Shown here one piece after another: positions 18,094 to 27,853 of a stretch of DNA of 64,000 bases (the first letter of the stretch is position 1; each line of letters begins with the position of its first letter). The stretch lies in contig NZ_MKSQ01000013.1 in NCBI RefSeq assembly GCF_001898115.1, positions 1 to 64,000 of the forward strand, read 5' to 3'. This stretch comes from Allobosea sp. 67-29. GTDB lineage: Bacteria > Pseudomonadota > Alphaproteobacteria > Rhizobiales > Beijerinckiaceae. The translations under genes were made by a program, and so were the position numbers. A model generated the notes under the pieces. It saw only the letters and a list, made by a program, of their open reading frames with translations. It was not told the DNA's origin and searched no databases.

Positions 18094-19443
18094 ATGCAGG
18101 ACACCGTTCAATCCGAAGCCGCAAGCGAACTCTTGCGGCGCATCCGGGATCGCAGCTTCAAGGTCGGGATCATCGGCCTCGGCTATGTGGGGATTCCGCT
18201 CGCGCTCGCGGCGTTGCGCGCCGGTTTCGAGGTGATCGGCTTCGACATCAATCCCGAGCGCGTCGCCGGGCTCAATCGAGGCCGGACCGGCCTCAAGCAC
18301 ATCGGCGGATCAGAACTCGAAGCCGCGGTTGCGGCAGGCACCTTCTCGGCGACCGAAGACCTAGCGCGGCTCGACGAGCCTGACGGGCTGGTCATCTGTG
18401 TGCCGACGCCGCTTACCCGCCATCGCGATCCCGATCTGAGTTTCATCGTGACCACGGTGGAAGCGATCGGGCGCCGTCTGCGCCCGGGGCAGATCATCAT
18501 ATTGGAGTCCACGACCTATCCCGGCACCACGGAAGAGGTGGTCAAGCCGATTCTGGAACGCTCCGGTCTGAGCAGCGGCCGGGACTTCTATCTCGCCTAC
18601 TCGCCGGAGCGCGAGGATCCGGGCAACCCCCACTTCGAAACCGCATCGATCCCGAAGGTGGTGGGCGGAGACGGCGCGGATGCGTTGCGGATCGCCGAGG
18701 CGCTTTACGGCGCGTTCGTCGTGAAGACAGTGGCCGTGTCCTCGACCGCGGCGGCCGAGGCGGTCAAGCTGACGGAGAACATCTTCCGCTCGGTCAATAT
18801 CGCGCTCGTCAACGAGCTCAAGCTCATCTACGCGGCGATGGGCATCGACATCTGGGAGGTGGTGGAGGCGGCCAAGACCAAGCCGTTCGGCTTCATGCCG
18901 TTCTATCCCGGCCCGGGGCTGGGCGGACACTGCATCCCGATCGATCCCTTCTACCTGTCCTGGAAAGCCCGGGAATACGACATTCCGGCGCGCTTCATCG
19001 AGCTCGCTGGAGAGATCAACACGGCGATGCCGCGCATCGTGGTCGAGAAGCTGGCGCAGGCACTGGACGAGCGCAGCGGGCGTGGATTGAACGGCGCCCG
19101 CATTCTCGTGATCGGTGCCGCATACAAGAAGAACGTCGATGACATGCGCGAGAGTCCATCGCTGCGGTTGATGGAGCTGATGGAGGAGCGAGGCGCCGCA
19201 GTGGATTATCATGATCCGCATGTGCCGGTCATTCCGAGGACCCGCGAGCACGCTGCCCTCGCGGGTCGGCGTTCGGTGGATCTCCGCGATGGCAGCGTCG
19301 CGACTTACGATGCGGTTCTGATCGCCACGGATCACGACGACGTCGACTACAATGGCCTGGTTCGGGGCGCTCGCCTGATCGTCGACACCCGCAATGTCTG
19401 CGAGCGGAACGGTCTGCGGGCGGACCATGTTGTAAAGGCGTGA
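18094..19443 (+). CDS. UDP-sugar 6-dehydrogenase (WbpA/TviB/WecC-type nucleotide sugar dehydrogenase)
   Basis: Oxidises C6 of a UDP-sugar to the uronic acid using NAD, giving a precursor for acidic surface glycans. The 449-residue protein has an N-terminal Rossmann domain (VGIIGLGYVGIPLA, residues 24-37), CVPTPL, ESTTYPGTTEE, YSPEREDPG, a central helical domain with LTENIFRSVNIALVNEL, and the catalytic Cys280 in LGGHCIPIDPFYLSWKARE. The C-terminal UDP-binding domain has GAAYKKNVDDMRESP. The WbpA-like motifs favour UDP-GlcNAc or UDP-GalNAc over UDP-glucose, but that is inference. It stands alone between two tRNA genes, about 350 bases from the rhamnosyltransferase, and may be the right edge of the polysaccharide locus. 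Confidence 0.9.
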   Translation: MQDTVQSEAASELLRRIRDRSFKVGIIGLGYVGIPLALAALRAGFEVIGFDINPERVAGLNRGRTGLKHIGGSELEAAVAAGTFSATEDLARLDEPDGLVICVPTPLTRHRDPDLSFIVTTVEAIGRRLRPGQIIILESTTYPGTTEEVVKPILERSGLSSGRDFYLAYSPEREDPGNPHFETASIPKVVGGDGADALRIAEALYGAFVVKTVAVSSTAAAEAVKLTENIFRSVNIALVNELKLIYAAMGIDIWEVVEAAKTKPFGFMPFYPGPGLGGHCIPIDPFYLSWKAREYDIPARFIELAGEINTAMPRIVVEKLAQALDERSGRGLNGARILVIGAAYKKNVDDMRESPSLRLMELMEERGAAVDYHDPHVPVIPRTREHAALAGRRSVDLRDGSVATYDAVLIATDHDDVDYNGLVRGARLIVDTRNVCERNGLRADHVVKA

Positions 19444-19560
19444 CGACCCCTCGATGGAGCGCTGTGCCGATGGAAGGGGTGCGCATCGCGGGACTTCGAT
19501 GAGGCCGGGGCGCACAACGCTCATGCGAGGGCGCCGCTCAGCCAAATCGCTTCGTTCGGC

Positions 19561-19635
<75 letters not shown>

Positions 19636-19744
19636 AGGATCGTCAGCCAAGTCGCGGGCGCTTGCCCGGAGGCGTTTGCGGCGCGGCTTCGTTGCGAAGC
19701 GGCGCCCTGATGCCACAACCACGTGACGGGCGCAACCCGCTCGT

Positions 19745-20452
19745 TCAATCCGGCAGCAATAACCGTGGATCGATCCGGAAGAGCCGGCCGTCGCCGATCA
19801 GATGCGCACTCAACTCCCGGCCGAACAGCGGCCGGAACGCCGCGTCGCGCAGGTTGAGGCCGCCGGCATAGGCGCCCATCGCCGGCATCACGCAGCGCCT
19901 TGCCGACAGAGCGAAGCAACGCCGCCGGATCGCCCGCCCGCGCATCCTGACCTTCGCCGCGGGATGCAGATGCCCGGCGATCTCGTAGGCGTCTTCGGCG
20001 GCGCTGGGTTCGTGGCGCAAGCTCACGCCGGCGAGCACGATCTCCGCCGCGCTCTCGCCGCCCATCGCGCGGCTGATTGCCGGGTCGTGGTTGCCGGTGA
20101 TCCAGAGCCAATCGCTGCCCCGCTGCATCGTGCCGAGCGCGGCGCGGGTTTCCGGAGCCAGGCGATTCTCGGCGTCGCGATCATGGAAGGAATCGCCGAG
20201 CGCTATGACCCGCGCCGGCCGATGGCGCAGGATCGCCTGGCCGAGTGCAGCCAGTGTCGCGGTCGAATCGTAGGGCGGCAGCATCACGCCGCGTGCGGCG
20301 TAAGCCGAGCCCTTTTCCAGATGCAGGTCGGCGACGACGAGCGTGCGCTCGTCCGGCAGCCAGAGCGCACCCGACAGATCGGGCACGAGCGCGAGCCGGC
20401 CCAGCATGAAGGCCTCGCTCGTCTTCGCCAGCGCTGCCGCTGCAGCCGTCAC
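19745..20452 (-). CDS. pdeM: Ligase-associated DNA damage response endonuclease PdeM
   Basis: A 235-residue calcineurin-like phosphoesterase of the PdeM family, metal-dependent nucleases encoded beside an Lhr-type helicase and an ATP-dependent ligase. Metal-ligand motifs in order are VADLHLEKG, ALGDSFHD, ITGNHDP and IAGHLHP. The C-terminus (MPAMGAYAGGLNLRD) is also typical. Its start overlaps the helicase stop (ATGA at 20449-20452), so it is translationally coupled. The expected role is processing of damaged DNA ends; the substrate is inferred from the family. Confidence 0.92.
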   Translation of the reverse strand: MTAAAAALAKTSEAFMLGRLALVPDLSGALWLPDERTLVVADLHLEKGSAYAARGVMLPPYDSTATLAALGQAILRHRPARVIALGDSFHDRDAENRLAPETRAALGTMQRGSDWLWITGNHDPAISRAMGGESAAEIVLAGVSLRHEPSAAEDAYEIAGHLHPAAKVRMRGRAIRRRCFALSARRCVMPAMGAYAGGLNLRDAAFRPLFGRELSAHLIGDGRLFRIDPRLLLPD

Positions 20453-22935
20453 GCCATCGCCTCTTCCGTCAGCATCGCCTCTGCTTCCGCCAGGATCTCG
20501 TCCGCCGCCTCGCCATAGACAGCCTCGCGCCCGATCTCGAGCATGACGGAGACGCCGAGCGGCGAAACATGATCGAGCGGCTGGTGCACGATTCGGCCGC
20601 TGATTCGTGTCAGCATCTCACCAAGCCGGCGAATGTCGAGCAGGCCCGTCGCCGCATCGGCCCGCGCCGCCTTGAGCAGGATATGGTCGGGCTCATGCCG
20701 GCGCAGCACGTCGTAGACGAGATCGGTCGAGATCGTCACCTGCCGGCCGCTCTTCTCCTGGCCCGGGAAGCGCCGCTCGATCAGCCCGCCGATGATGGCG
20801 CAGGAGCGGAAGGTCCGCTTCATCAGCGCCGATTCCGCCATCCAGTCCTCCAGATCGTCGCCGAGCATGTCCTGCGCGAAGAGCTCGTCGAGATCGAGCG
20901 CGCCGCGCGCGATTGCCGCCGTCATGTCGCCGAGCGTCCAGCAGGCGATGCCGTAATCGTTGCAGACGAAGCCGAGCGGGCGCATCCGGGCGCGTTCCAG
21001 CCGGCGGGTCAGCAGCATGCCCAACGTCTGATGGGCGAGGCGGCCCTCGAAAGGATAGGCGACGAGATAGAAGCGCCCGCCGCGCGGGAAGGTCTCGACC
21101 AGAAGCTCGCCGGGCTTCGGCAGGCGCGAGATCCGCTTCTGCGCATGCAGCCAGGCCGAGACCTCCTCCGGCAGCGTGTGCCAGAGGCTGGGCGAAGCCA
21201 GGATCGCGCGCACGCGGGCCGCGAGGAAGGTCGAGAGTGGGAATTTGCCGCCGTCATAGGAGGGGATCTTCGGATCGGTGCCGGCGGCGGCGCGCGAGCA
21301 GACCGCCTCGTTCTCGACGATGCCCTCGAAGCGCAGCACCTCGCCGGCGAAGACGAAGGTGTCGCCCGGCACCATGGTCTCGGCGAAATACTCCTCGATC
21401 TCCCCGAGCACGCGCCCGCCGCGGCTGATCATGCCCGGCTGGCCGGGCTTTCCGGCGCGCGCCCGTCCGAGCCGGACCTTCAGCATCGTCGCCTCGACGA
21501 TGGTGCCGACATTCATGCGGTATTGCTGGATGACGCGGGCATGGCTGGCCCGCCAGAGCCCGGCCTTGTCCTGCCGGAGCTTGGCGAAGCGCTCATAGCT
21601 CTTCAGCGCATAGCCGCCGGTCGCCACGAAATTGACGACGGCGTCGAAATCCGCGCGGTTGAGATCGGCGTAAGGCGAGGCGGTACGAACTTCCTCATAG
21701 AGCGCATCGGCTTCGAACCCGTCCGAGCAGGCGACGCCGAGCACATGCTGGGCGAGCACGTCGAGCGCGCCGATACGCGGCGGCGGCGTGTCCTGCGCGG
21801 CCTCATGGACGGCTTCGAGCGCCGCGCGGCATTCGAGCAATTCGAATCGATTGGAGGGCACGAGAAGGGCCTCGGAAGGCTCGTCCATGCGGTGATTGGA
21901 GCGGCCGATGCGCTGGATCAGGCGGCTCGCCCCTTTGGGTGCGCCGAGATTGACGACGAGGTCGACATCGCCCCAGTCGATGCCGAGATCGAGCGTCGCG
22001 GTGCAGACCACGGCCTTGAGCCGGCCATCCGCCATGGCCGCCTCGACCTTGCGGCGCTGCTCGGCGTCGAGCGAACCGTGATGCAGCGCGATCGGCAGGT
22101 TGTCGTCGTTCAGGTTCCACAGCGCCTGGAAGGCGAATTCCGCCTGCATGCGCGTGTTAACGAAGACGAGCGTCAATTTGTGCGTGCGGATGGCCTGATA
22201 GACCTCGGCCATCGCATGCAGGGTGGTGTGGCCGGCGATCGGAAGGTTGCGTTCCGTGTCGAGGATGCCGATGCGCGGCTTCGCCCCGCCCGCGACGGTG
22301 ACGAGCCCTGCCGGGGTGTCTGCGCCGCCGAGATAGCGCTGCAGGTCGGCGGGCTCGCGCACCGTAGCCGAGAGGCCGACGGCCGAGACCTGAGGTGCCA
22401 GCGCCTTCAGACGCGCAAGATCGAGCGCCAGCAGATCGCCGCGCTTGGAAGTGACCAGCGCATGCAATTCGTCGAGTACGATGCGGCGCAAGGATGAGAA
22501 GAACGGCGCGGCATCGCGATGGGAGACCAGCAGCGCGAGCTGCTCCGGGGTCGTCAGCAGGATATCGGGCGGGCGCTGAATCTGGCGCGTGCGCTTGGCG
22601 GCGGAGGTGTCACCCGTACGCGTCTCGATCGTGATCGGCAGCGCCATCTCGCGCACGGGCGCTTCGAGATTCCGGGCGATATCGACGGCGAGCGCCTTCA
22701 ATGGCGAGATATAGAGCGTGTGTAGACCGTCATGCTTGCCCTTGCGCTCGGCCAGCTCGACCAGCGAGGGCAGGAAGCCGGCGAGCGTCTTGCCGGCGCC
22801 GGTCGGCGCGACCAGCAGCGTCGAGCGCCCGGCACGGGCCTCCTCCAGCAAGGCGAGCTGGTGCGGCCGCACGCTCCAGCCGCGCCCGGAAAACCAGGCC
22901 TCGAAGGCGGGAGGGAGCGGGGAGGGGGCGGCCAT
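20449..22935 (-). CDS. Ligase-associated Lhr-type DEXH-box DNA helicase
   Basis: ATP-dependent helicase of 828 residues in the Lhr superfamily (the bacterial form associated with DNA ligase). Helicase motifs are visible in order: Q-region RPHQLALLEEA, motif I APTGAGKT (43-50), motif Ia ISPLKALAVD, motif Ib TTPEQLALL, DELH box (VLDELHAL), motif III GLSATV, motif IV FVNTRMQAEF, motif V ATLDLGIDWGDVD and motif VI QRIGRSNHRM. The long C-terminal part contains the Lhr winged-helix and core regions. I use ATG 22935; the frame stays open to 23055 but without homology. It is followed by overlapping pdeM. Known Lhr-ligase sets act in repair after crosslinking or alkylation damage. Confidence 0.93.
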   Translation of the reverse strand: MAAPSPLPPAFEAWFSGRGWSVRPHQLALLEEARAGRSTLLVAPTGAGKTLAGFLPSLVELAERKGKHDGLHTLYISPLKALAVDIARNLEAPVREMALPITIETRTGDTSAAKRTRQIQRPPDILLTTPEQLALLVSHRDAAPFFSSLRRIVLDELHALVTSKRGDLLALDLARLKALAPQVSAVGLSATVREPADLQRYLGGADTPAGLVTVAGGAKPRIGILDTERNLPIAGHTTLHAMAEVYQAIRTHKLTLVFVNTRMQAEFAFQALWNLNDDNLPIALHHGSLDAEQRRKVEAAMADGRLKAVVCTATLDLGIDWGDVDLVVNLGAPKGASRLIQRIGRSNHRMDEPSEALLVPSNRFELLECRAALEAVHEAAQDTPPPRIGALDVLAQHVLGVACSDGFEADALYEEVRTASPYADLNRADFDAVVNFVATGGYALKSYERFAKLRQDKAGLWRASHARVIQQYRMNVGTIVEATMLKVRLGRARAGKPGQPGMISRGGRVLGEIEEYFAETMVPGDTFVFAGEVLRFEGIVENEAVCSRAAAGTDPKIPSYDGGKFPLSTFLAARVRAILASPSLWHTLPEEVSAWLHAQKRISRLPKPGELLVETFPRGGRFYLVAYPFEGRLAHQTLGMLLTRRLERARMRPLGFVCNDYGIACWTLGDMTAAIARGALDLDELFAQDMLGDDLEDWMAESALMKRTFRSCAIIGGLIERRFPGQEKSGRQVTISTDLVYDVLRRHEPDHILLKAARADAATGLLDIRRLGEMLTRISGRIVHQPLDHVSPLGVSVMLEIGREAVYGEAADEILAEAEAMLTEEAMA

Positions 22936-23168
22936 GCCGGCCGAAGATAGGCGACGACGAGCGAGAACGAAAGGAGAATGGCGCCATGGCCGCCGTCGAT
23001 ATGCCCCAGCCGCAACGGCGTCGATCCGGCAGACATCCAAACGCACCGACGCCACGTATATGTGTCGAGGTCTGGCCCCGCCTCAAAGCCGCACCCTGGG
23101 GCTGGCCCGGCCGCGAACCCCCCTTTGCGGCCGGGTCGCTCCTGCGGGCTGCGGCGGTCAAATGGTCC

Positions 23169-24128
23169 TCATCGCTTCTCCGCCACGACCAGCAGTCCCG
23201 GCACTGGCGCACCGCGATCCTGCCGCGTGCTGGCGGGCTCGACGAGTACGGGGGTAAGCCCGGCTTCGATCAGCCGCTCCCTCAGCCAGCCCTCCGCATG
23301 CGCAAACCGCCTGTCATCCCCCACGACGACGCCTTCGCCGTCATGGCTCTGCACGGTGAAGGCCAGGAGCCCGTCCGGTTCCAGCACGCGCGCGCTCTGG
23401 GCGAAACAGGGGGCGAGCTCGCCGAGATAGACGAAGACATCCGCCGCGACGACAAGATCGGCGGATGCATCCGGCCGGCTGGTCAGGAAGGCGGTCAGCC
23501 CGGCGACGGCGAGCTTGTCGTAGAGCGGCGTACCGTCCGGCGCGAGCTTGGCCCGCGCCCGCTCGATCATGCGCGGCGAGAGATCGCAGCCCGCGATGAA
23601 GCCGCTCTGCTCGTGGATCGCCTCGCCCATCAATCCGGTACCGCAGCCAAGATCATAGACGATGTCGAACCGGAAGGGCCGGCCGGCGTTGCTGCAGCAG
23701 CGGACGAGCGCCGCCTTCAGCAGGTCGGGCGCGTTATAATGCAGGGTTTGCGTGAGATGGCTGTCGAAGCGGTCGGCATAGGCGTCGAACAGCGCGCCGG
23801 AGAAGTTCTCCGAGGTCGCCTGCTCGGCCGGCAGGGCGCCGATGCGGGCCAGGTCGAGCCGAGCGCCGAAATGGTCGTTGGGATCGAGATCGAGGCATTG
23901 CCGCCAGGCGGTGGCGGCGTCCTCCTTATGGCCGAGCGCCTCTTGCGCGAGCCCATAGAGATGCCAAGCGGCGGTGAAATGGTAGGCCTGCGCCAGCGTC
24001 TGATCGAGAATCTCGACGGCCGCTTGCGCGTCTCCGCCCTTCAGCGCAGCCTCGGCCCAGCCATAGCGGCGGTCGAGCACGGGGTCGCCTGAGGAGGCGA
24101 AATGCGTGGTCGAGCCTGTATCGGTCAT
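23169..24128 (-). CDS. TPR-containing SAM-dependent methyltransferase
   Basis: A 319-residue protein with about 100 N-terminal residues of TPR-like helices (DAQAAVEILDQTLAQA, FTAAWHLYGLAQEALGHKED) and a class I methyltransferase domain (VYDLGCGTGLMGEAI, GCDLSPRMIERARAK, DLVVAADVFVYLGEL). This is the architecture of predicted TPR methyltransferases of unknown substrate (COG4976 type). It lies between the repair helicase and the exonuclease, divergent from the latter by 23 bases, so promoters may overlap. Whether it belongs to the repair pathway is unknown. The 233 bases between it and the helicase start hold nothing recognisable. Confidence 0.85.
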   Translation of the reverse strand: MTDTGSTTHFASSGDPVLDRRYGWAEAALKGGDAQAAVEILDQTLAQAYHFTAAWHLYGLAQEALGHKEDAATAWRQCLDLDPNDHFGARLDLARIGALPAEQATSENFSGALFDAYADRFDSHLTQTLHYNAPDLLKAALVRCCSNAGRPFRFDIVYDLGCGTGLMGEAIHEQSGFIAGCDLSPRMIERARAKLAPDGTPLYDKLAVAGLTAFLTSRPDASADLVVAADVFVYLGELAPCFAQSARVLEPDGLLAFTVQSHDGEGVVVGDDRRFAHAEGWLRERLIEAGLTPVLVEPASTRQDRGAPVPGLLVVAEKR

Positions 24129-24151
24129 AGCGATCGGTCTAGCCTAGGAGT

Positions 24152-25222
24152 GTGACGCTGGCCAGACAAAGCGCCTGCTGGCGCCCCTCCGAATTGCTGC
24201 TGCCGACGCCGGCCGGGCTCTATTGCCCGCCGGCCGACATTCATATCGACCCGGTCCGGCCGGTGCCGCGGGCGCTGATCACCCATGGCCATTCCGACCA
24301 TGCGCGGGCCGGGCACGGCGCCGTGCTGGCAACGCGGGAGACGCTGGCGATCATGGGGCTACGCTATGGCGACGGCTTTACCGGCTCGCAGCAGGTTGCG
24401 CTGCCCGGCGAGAGCGTTCGCATCGGCGAGGTCGATTTCACCTTCGTCCCGGCGGGGCATGTCCTCGGCTCCGCGCAGATCGCGGTCGAGAGCCGGGGGC
24501 TGCGGATCGTCGCCTCCGGCGACTACAAGCGCGAGCGCGATCCGACCTGCGCCGGCTTCGAGCCCGTACCTTGCGACATCTTCATCACCGAGGCGACCTT
24601 CGGCCTGCCGGTCTTCCGCCATCCGCCGGCCGCGGGCGAGGTCGCCAAGCTGCTCGAATCCGTCAGGCTCTTCCCCGAGCGCACGCATATCGTCGGTGCC
24701 TATTCGCTCGGCAAGGCGCAGCGCGTCATGGCGCTGATCCGCGAGGCTGGCTACGAGCGGCCGGTCTATATCCACGGCGCCGTCGAGAAGATCACGGCTT
24801 TCTACCAGGCAGAGGGCATCCCGCTCGGCGAGATCCGGCTTGTTTCCGAGAGCGATCGCAAGACGCTGGGCGGCGAGATCGTCATCTGCCCGCCGAGCGC
24901 GACGCAGGATCTATGGGCGCGCCGCTTCCCCGACCCGGTCACCGTCTTCGCCTCCGGCTGGATGCGGATCAGGGCGCGGGCCCGGCAGAAGGGCGTCGAA
25001 TTGCCGCTCGTGATCTCGGATCATGCCGATTGGGACGACCTGCTTGCGACGATCCGCGAGGTCCAGGCCGGGGAGATCTGGGTTACCCATGGCGAAGCCG
25101 ATGCGCTGGTCCACTGGTGCGGCACGGCTGGCTTGAAGGCCAAGCCGCTGCATCTCGTCGGCTATGGCGACGAGGGGGAAGCGGAAAGCGAAGGCGGGGC
25201 AGTCGATGCGCCGGCCGCCTGA
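24152..25222 (+). CDS. Ligase-associated metallo-beta-lactamase-fold exonuclease
   Basis: A 356-residue protein of the beta-CASP/metallo-beta-lactamase family annotated as ligase-associated DNA exonuclease and related to mRNA 3'-end processing factors. Metal motif HGHSDHARAGH (about residues 45-55) is followed by PAGHVLGSAQIAVE, ASGDYKRERD and, near the C-terminus, VISDHADWDDL. The GTG at 24152 sits only one base after AGGAG, which is too close for ideal initiation, so the true start is uncertain. Together with pdeM, the helicase and the ligase it completes the four-gene repair set. Activity on DNA ends is inferred from the family. Confidence 0.9.
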   Translation: MTLARQSACWRPSELLLPTPAGLYCPPADIHIDPVRPVPRALITHGHSDHARAGHGAVLATRETLAIMGLRYGDGFTGSQQVALPGESVRIGEVDFTFVPAGHVLGSAQIAVESRGLRIVASGDYKRERDPTCAGFEPVPCDIFITEATFGLPVFRHPPAAGEVAKLLESVRLFPERTHIVGAYSLGKAQRVMALIREAGYERPVYIHGAVEKITAFYQAEGIPLGEIRLVSESDRKTLGGEIVICPPSATQDLWARRFPDPVTVFASGWMRIRARARQKGVELPLVISDHADWDDLLATIREVQAGEIWVTHGEADALVHWCGTAGLKAKPLHLVGYGDEGEAESEGGAVDAPAA

Positions 25223-25226
25223 AAAA

Positions 25227-26003
25227 TCAACGTGCCTCGGCCATGACGGGCCGGCCCGGCGTGGCCATCTCGACCAGCGCCGCCGCCATGTCGCGGGCGA
25301 GGCAATCATAGCCCGCATCGCTCATATGGAAGCCGTCGGTCCAGAGTGCCGACTTGAAGGCCTCGGCGTCGCTGTCGTGCCATTCCCGCATCGTCGCATA
25401 GCGGGTGAAGACCGGTACGACCTCGCGGCGGGCCACATCGGCCACCGCCGTGACGAAGCGCCTGTAGATCTCGGGATTGCGCACGGCGGGGAAGAATTGC
25501 GGGTCGAGGATGGCGATCGGCGTGTTCGCCCTCTTCGCCAGCCTGATGCCCTCGCCGAGCATGTCCCGGAAGCTGTCGAGATCGCCGCCCTTGACGGCGT
25601 CGTTGGTGCCGACCTGCCAGATCACCAGATCGAAGCGGCGCTCGATCAGGGCGGTTTCGAGCCGCACCAGCGTCTGGGGCGCGGTCTCGCCGCCGATGCC
25701 GGCATTGACGATCTCGGTCCGCGACTTCGGCCATGCCTTGGCGAGCAGGGCCTGCAGCCGTGCCGGGTAGGTCCTGTCCTTGGTGCTGGCGCCGACGCCT
25801 TCCGTCGAGGACGAGCCGATGGCGAGAATGGCGAGGGGCCGGCCCTGGGCGACCTTCTCGCTCAGCGGCGTGAGCAATGCCCGCGATTGCACGATCGGCG
25901 TTTCCCGGCAGGAAAAACCCGCCGCCTGTGCGGCAAGGCCGGCGCAAAGCGTGGCAGCGATGACGGCAGAGGCAAGGAACCGCATCGCGGGGCGCATCGG
26001 CAT
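25227..26003 (-). CDS. Secreted SGNH/GDSL-family hydrolase
   Basis: A 258-residue esterase-like hydrolase. The N-terminus RPAMRFLASAVIAATLCAGL ends at AAQA and looks like a Sec signal peptide. SGNH blocks are visible: block I AIGSSSTEGVGAS (nucleophile Ser), Gly in VNAGIGGETA, Asn in QVGTNDAVKG and the Asp-x-x-His end in WTDGFHMSDAGY. AGGAGA precedes ATG 26003; ATG 25997 is a second possible start. It converges with the exonuclease (four bases apart) and diverges from the ligase gene. Its substrate (acyl group on glycan or peptidoglycan, or lipid) is unknown. Confidence 0.87.
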   Translation of the reverse strand: MPMRPAMRFLASAVIAATLCAGLAAQAAGFSCRETPIVQSRALLTPLSEKVAQGRPLAILAIGSSSTEGVGASTKDRTYPARLQALLAKAWPKSRTEIVNAGIGGETAPQTLVRLETALIERRFDLVIWQVGTNDAVKGGDLDSFRDMLGEGIRLAKRANTPIAILDPQFFPAVRNPEIYRRFVTAVADVARREVVPVFTRYATMREWHDSDAEAFKSALWTDGFHMSDAGYDCLARDMAAALVEMATPGRPVMAEAR

Positions 26004-26110
26004 GTCTCTCCTGACGATAAGGCAGCCGTTAAGGTTTGCTTCATGAACGGTATCTGAACGATGCGAAGCAAGAAGCATGCAGCGGATGTGTGTGGCGCGA
26101 AGGTGACGGT

Positions 26111-27748
26111 ATGAACCGCTTCGCCTGGCTGCTCGACCGCCTCGCCTACGAGCCGCGCCGCAACGCCAAGATCGCGCTGATCGCCGATTATCTGCGCACC
26201 ACGGCCGACCCCGATCGCGGCTATGCGCTGGCGGCGATGACGGGCGGGCTGGTCTTCCGCAACGCCAAGGCCGGGCTGATCCGGGCGCTGATCGCCGAGC
26301 GTACCGACCCGGTGCTTTTCGCCCTGTCCTACGACTATGTCGGCGACCTCTCGGAGACGGTCGCCCTGATGTGGCCGGCCCGACACGGCGCCAATGCGGT
26401 GCCGCATCTGCCCGAGGTGGTCGAAAGTCTGCGCGAGGCGGGCAAGACCGACCTGCCGCGCCTCGTCGCCTCCTGGCTCGATGCACTCGACGAGACCGGC
26501 CGCTGGGCGCTCCTCAAGCTCATCACCGGCTCGCTGCGCATCGGCGTCTCGGCCAGGCTGGCGAAGACGGCGGCCGCGAGCCTTGGCGGCGTGCCGCCCG
26601 ACGAGGTCGAGCAGGTCTGGCACGGTCTGGAGCCGCCCTATGCCGAGCTTTTCGCCTGGCTCGAAGGGAACGGTCCGCGCCCCGAGGCCCGCGATCCGGC
26701 ACCGTTCCGCCCGGTGATGCTCTCGCACCCGCTGGAGGATGGGGATTTCGACAGGCTCGATCCGGCCGAGTTCATGGCCGAATGGAAATGGGACGGAATC
26801 CGCGTCCAGGCCGCCAGCGGGCGCAAGGATGACGGCACGCGCGTGACCCGTCTCTATTCGCGCACCGGCGAGGACATCGCCGGTGCCTTCCCCGACCTCG
26901 TCGAGGAGCTGACGCAGGATGGCGCGATCGACGGCGAACTGCTGGTGATGCGGGAGAGTGCGGTCCAGAGCTTCAACACCCTGCAGCAGCGGCTGAACCG
27001 CAAGACCGTCACAGCGAAGATGCTGGGCGAATTCCCGGCCCATATCCGTGTCTACGACCTCCTCGTTGATGACGAGGAGGACGTCCGCCATCTGCCCTTC
27101 GAGCAGCGGCGCAGGCGTCTCGAAGCTTTCCTGTCGCGGCTGGCGAGCACCCGCTTCGATCTCTCGCCGACGATCGCGTTCGGCTCCTGGCAGGACTTGA
27201 CGGCCGCACGTGCCGATCCCGCCGGCGCCGGGGCGGGCGCCGATGCGGAGGCCGTCGAGGGCTGCATGATCAAGCGCCGCGATTCGCCCTATCTGCCCGG
27301 CCGTCCCAAGGGCTACTGGTGGAAATGGAAGCGCGATGCGCGGCTCGTCGACTGCGTGCTGATGTATGCGCAGCGCGGCCACGGCAAGCGCTCTTCCTTC
27401 TATTCCGACTACACCTTCGGAGTCTGGCGCGTCGCCGAGGAGGGCGGTCTCGAACTGGTGCCGGTGGGCAAGGCCTATTTCGGCTTCACCGACGAGGAAC
27501 TGCTCGAGATCGACAAATATGTCCGCAAGAACACGCTGAACCGCTTCGGCCCGGTGCGGGAGGTCGGCCACACGGTCGACAGCGGGCTTGTCTTCGAGGT
27601 CGCCTTCGAGGGGCTGCAGCGCTCGACCCGGCACAAATCCGGGCTCGCCATGCGGTTTCCGCGGATCAACCGCATCCGTTGGGATAAGCCGCCGCGCGAG
27701 GCCGACCATATCGAGGTGCTGGAGGCACTGCTGCCGACCAATGGCTGA
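26111..27748 (+). CDS. ATP-dependent DNA ligase (Lhr-associated, cisplatin-damage response type)
   Basis: Seals nicks with ATP; a 545-residue ligase of the type found with Lhr helicase, PdeM and exonuclease. An N-terminal helical DNA-binding domain (about 1-200) is followed by the adenylation domain with motif I EWKWDGIRV (catalytic Lys226), motif IIIa-like FPAHIRVYDLL, motif IV EGCMIKRRD and motif V YWWKWKRD, then an OB-fold domain. ATG 26111 is chosen; the frame extends to 26036 without homology. The gene diverges from the SGNH hydrolase with a 107-base intergenic region likely to hold its promoter. It is separated from its functional partners by one unrelated gene. Confidence 0.93.
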   Translation: MNRFAWLLDRLAYEPRRNAKIALIADYLRTTADPDRGYALAAMTGGLVFRNAKAGLIRALIAERTDPVLFALSYDYVGDLSETVALMWPARHGANAVPHLPEVVESLREAGKTDLPRLVASWLDALDETGRWALLKLITGSLRIGVSARLAKTAAASLGGVPPDEVEQVWHGLEPPYAELFAWLEGNGPRPEARDPAPFRPVMLSHPLEDGDFDRLDPAEFMAEWKWDGIRVQAASGRKDDGTRVTRLYSRTGEDIAGAFPDLVEELTQDGAIDGELLVMRESAVQSFNTLQQRLNRKTVTAKMLGEFPAHIRVYDLLVDDEEDVRHLPFEQRRRRLEAFLSRLASTRFDLSPTIAFGSWQDLTAARADPAGAGAGADAEAVEGCMIKRRDSPYLPGRPKGYWWKWKRDARLVDCVLMYAQRGHGKRSSFYSDYTFGVWRVAEEGGLELVPVGKAYFGFTDEELLEIDKYVRKNTLNRFGPVREVGHTVDSGLVFEVAFEGLQRSTRHKSGLAMRFPRINRIRWDKPPREADHIEVLEALLPTNG

Positions 27749-27853
27749 GGCCCGGACGGTTGCGCTCATGCGCGTGCAATGCTTGTGATCCGCGTCGCCC
27801 CTGGGGCAAAATGAACGATGCGATCATGAGGTCGCGACAGGGGGAGTGGCGCG

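Noticed and set aside
20569..22497. Long open frame (642 codons) antisense to the Lhr-type helicase
   Set aside because: High-GC shadow: composition is Arg/Asp/Gly/Ala-rich with no domain, while the opposite strand has all helicase motifs.
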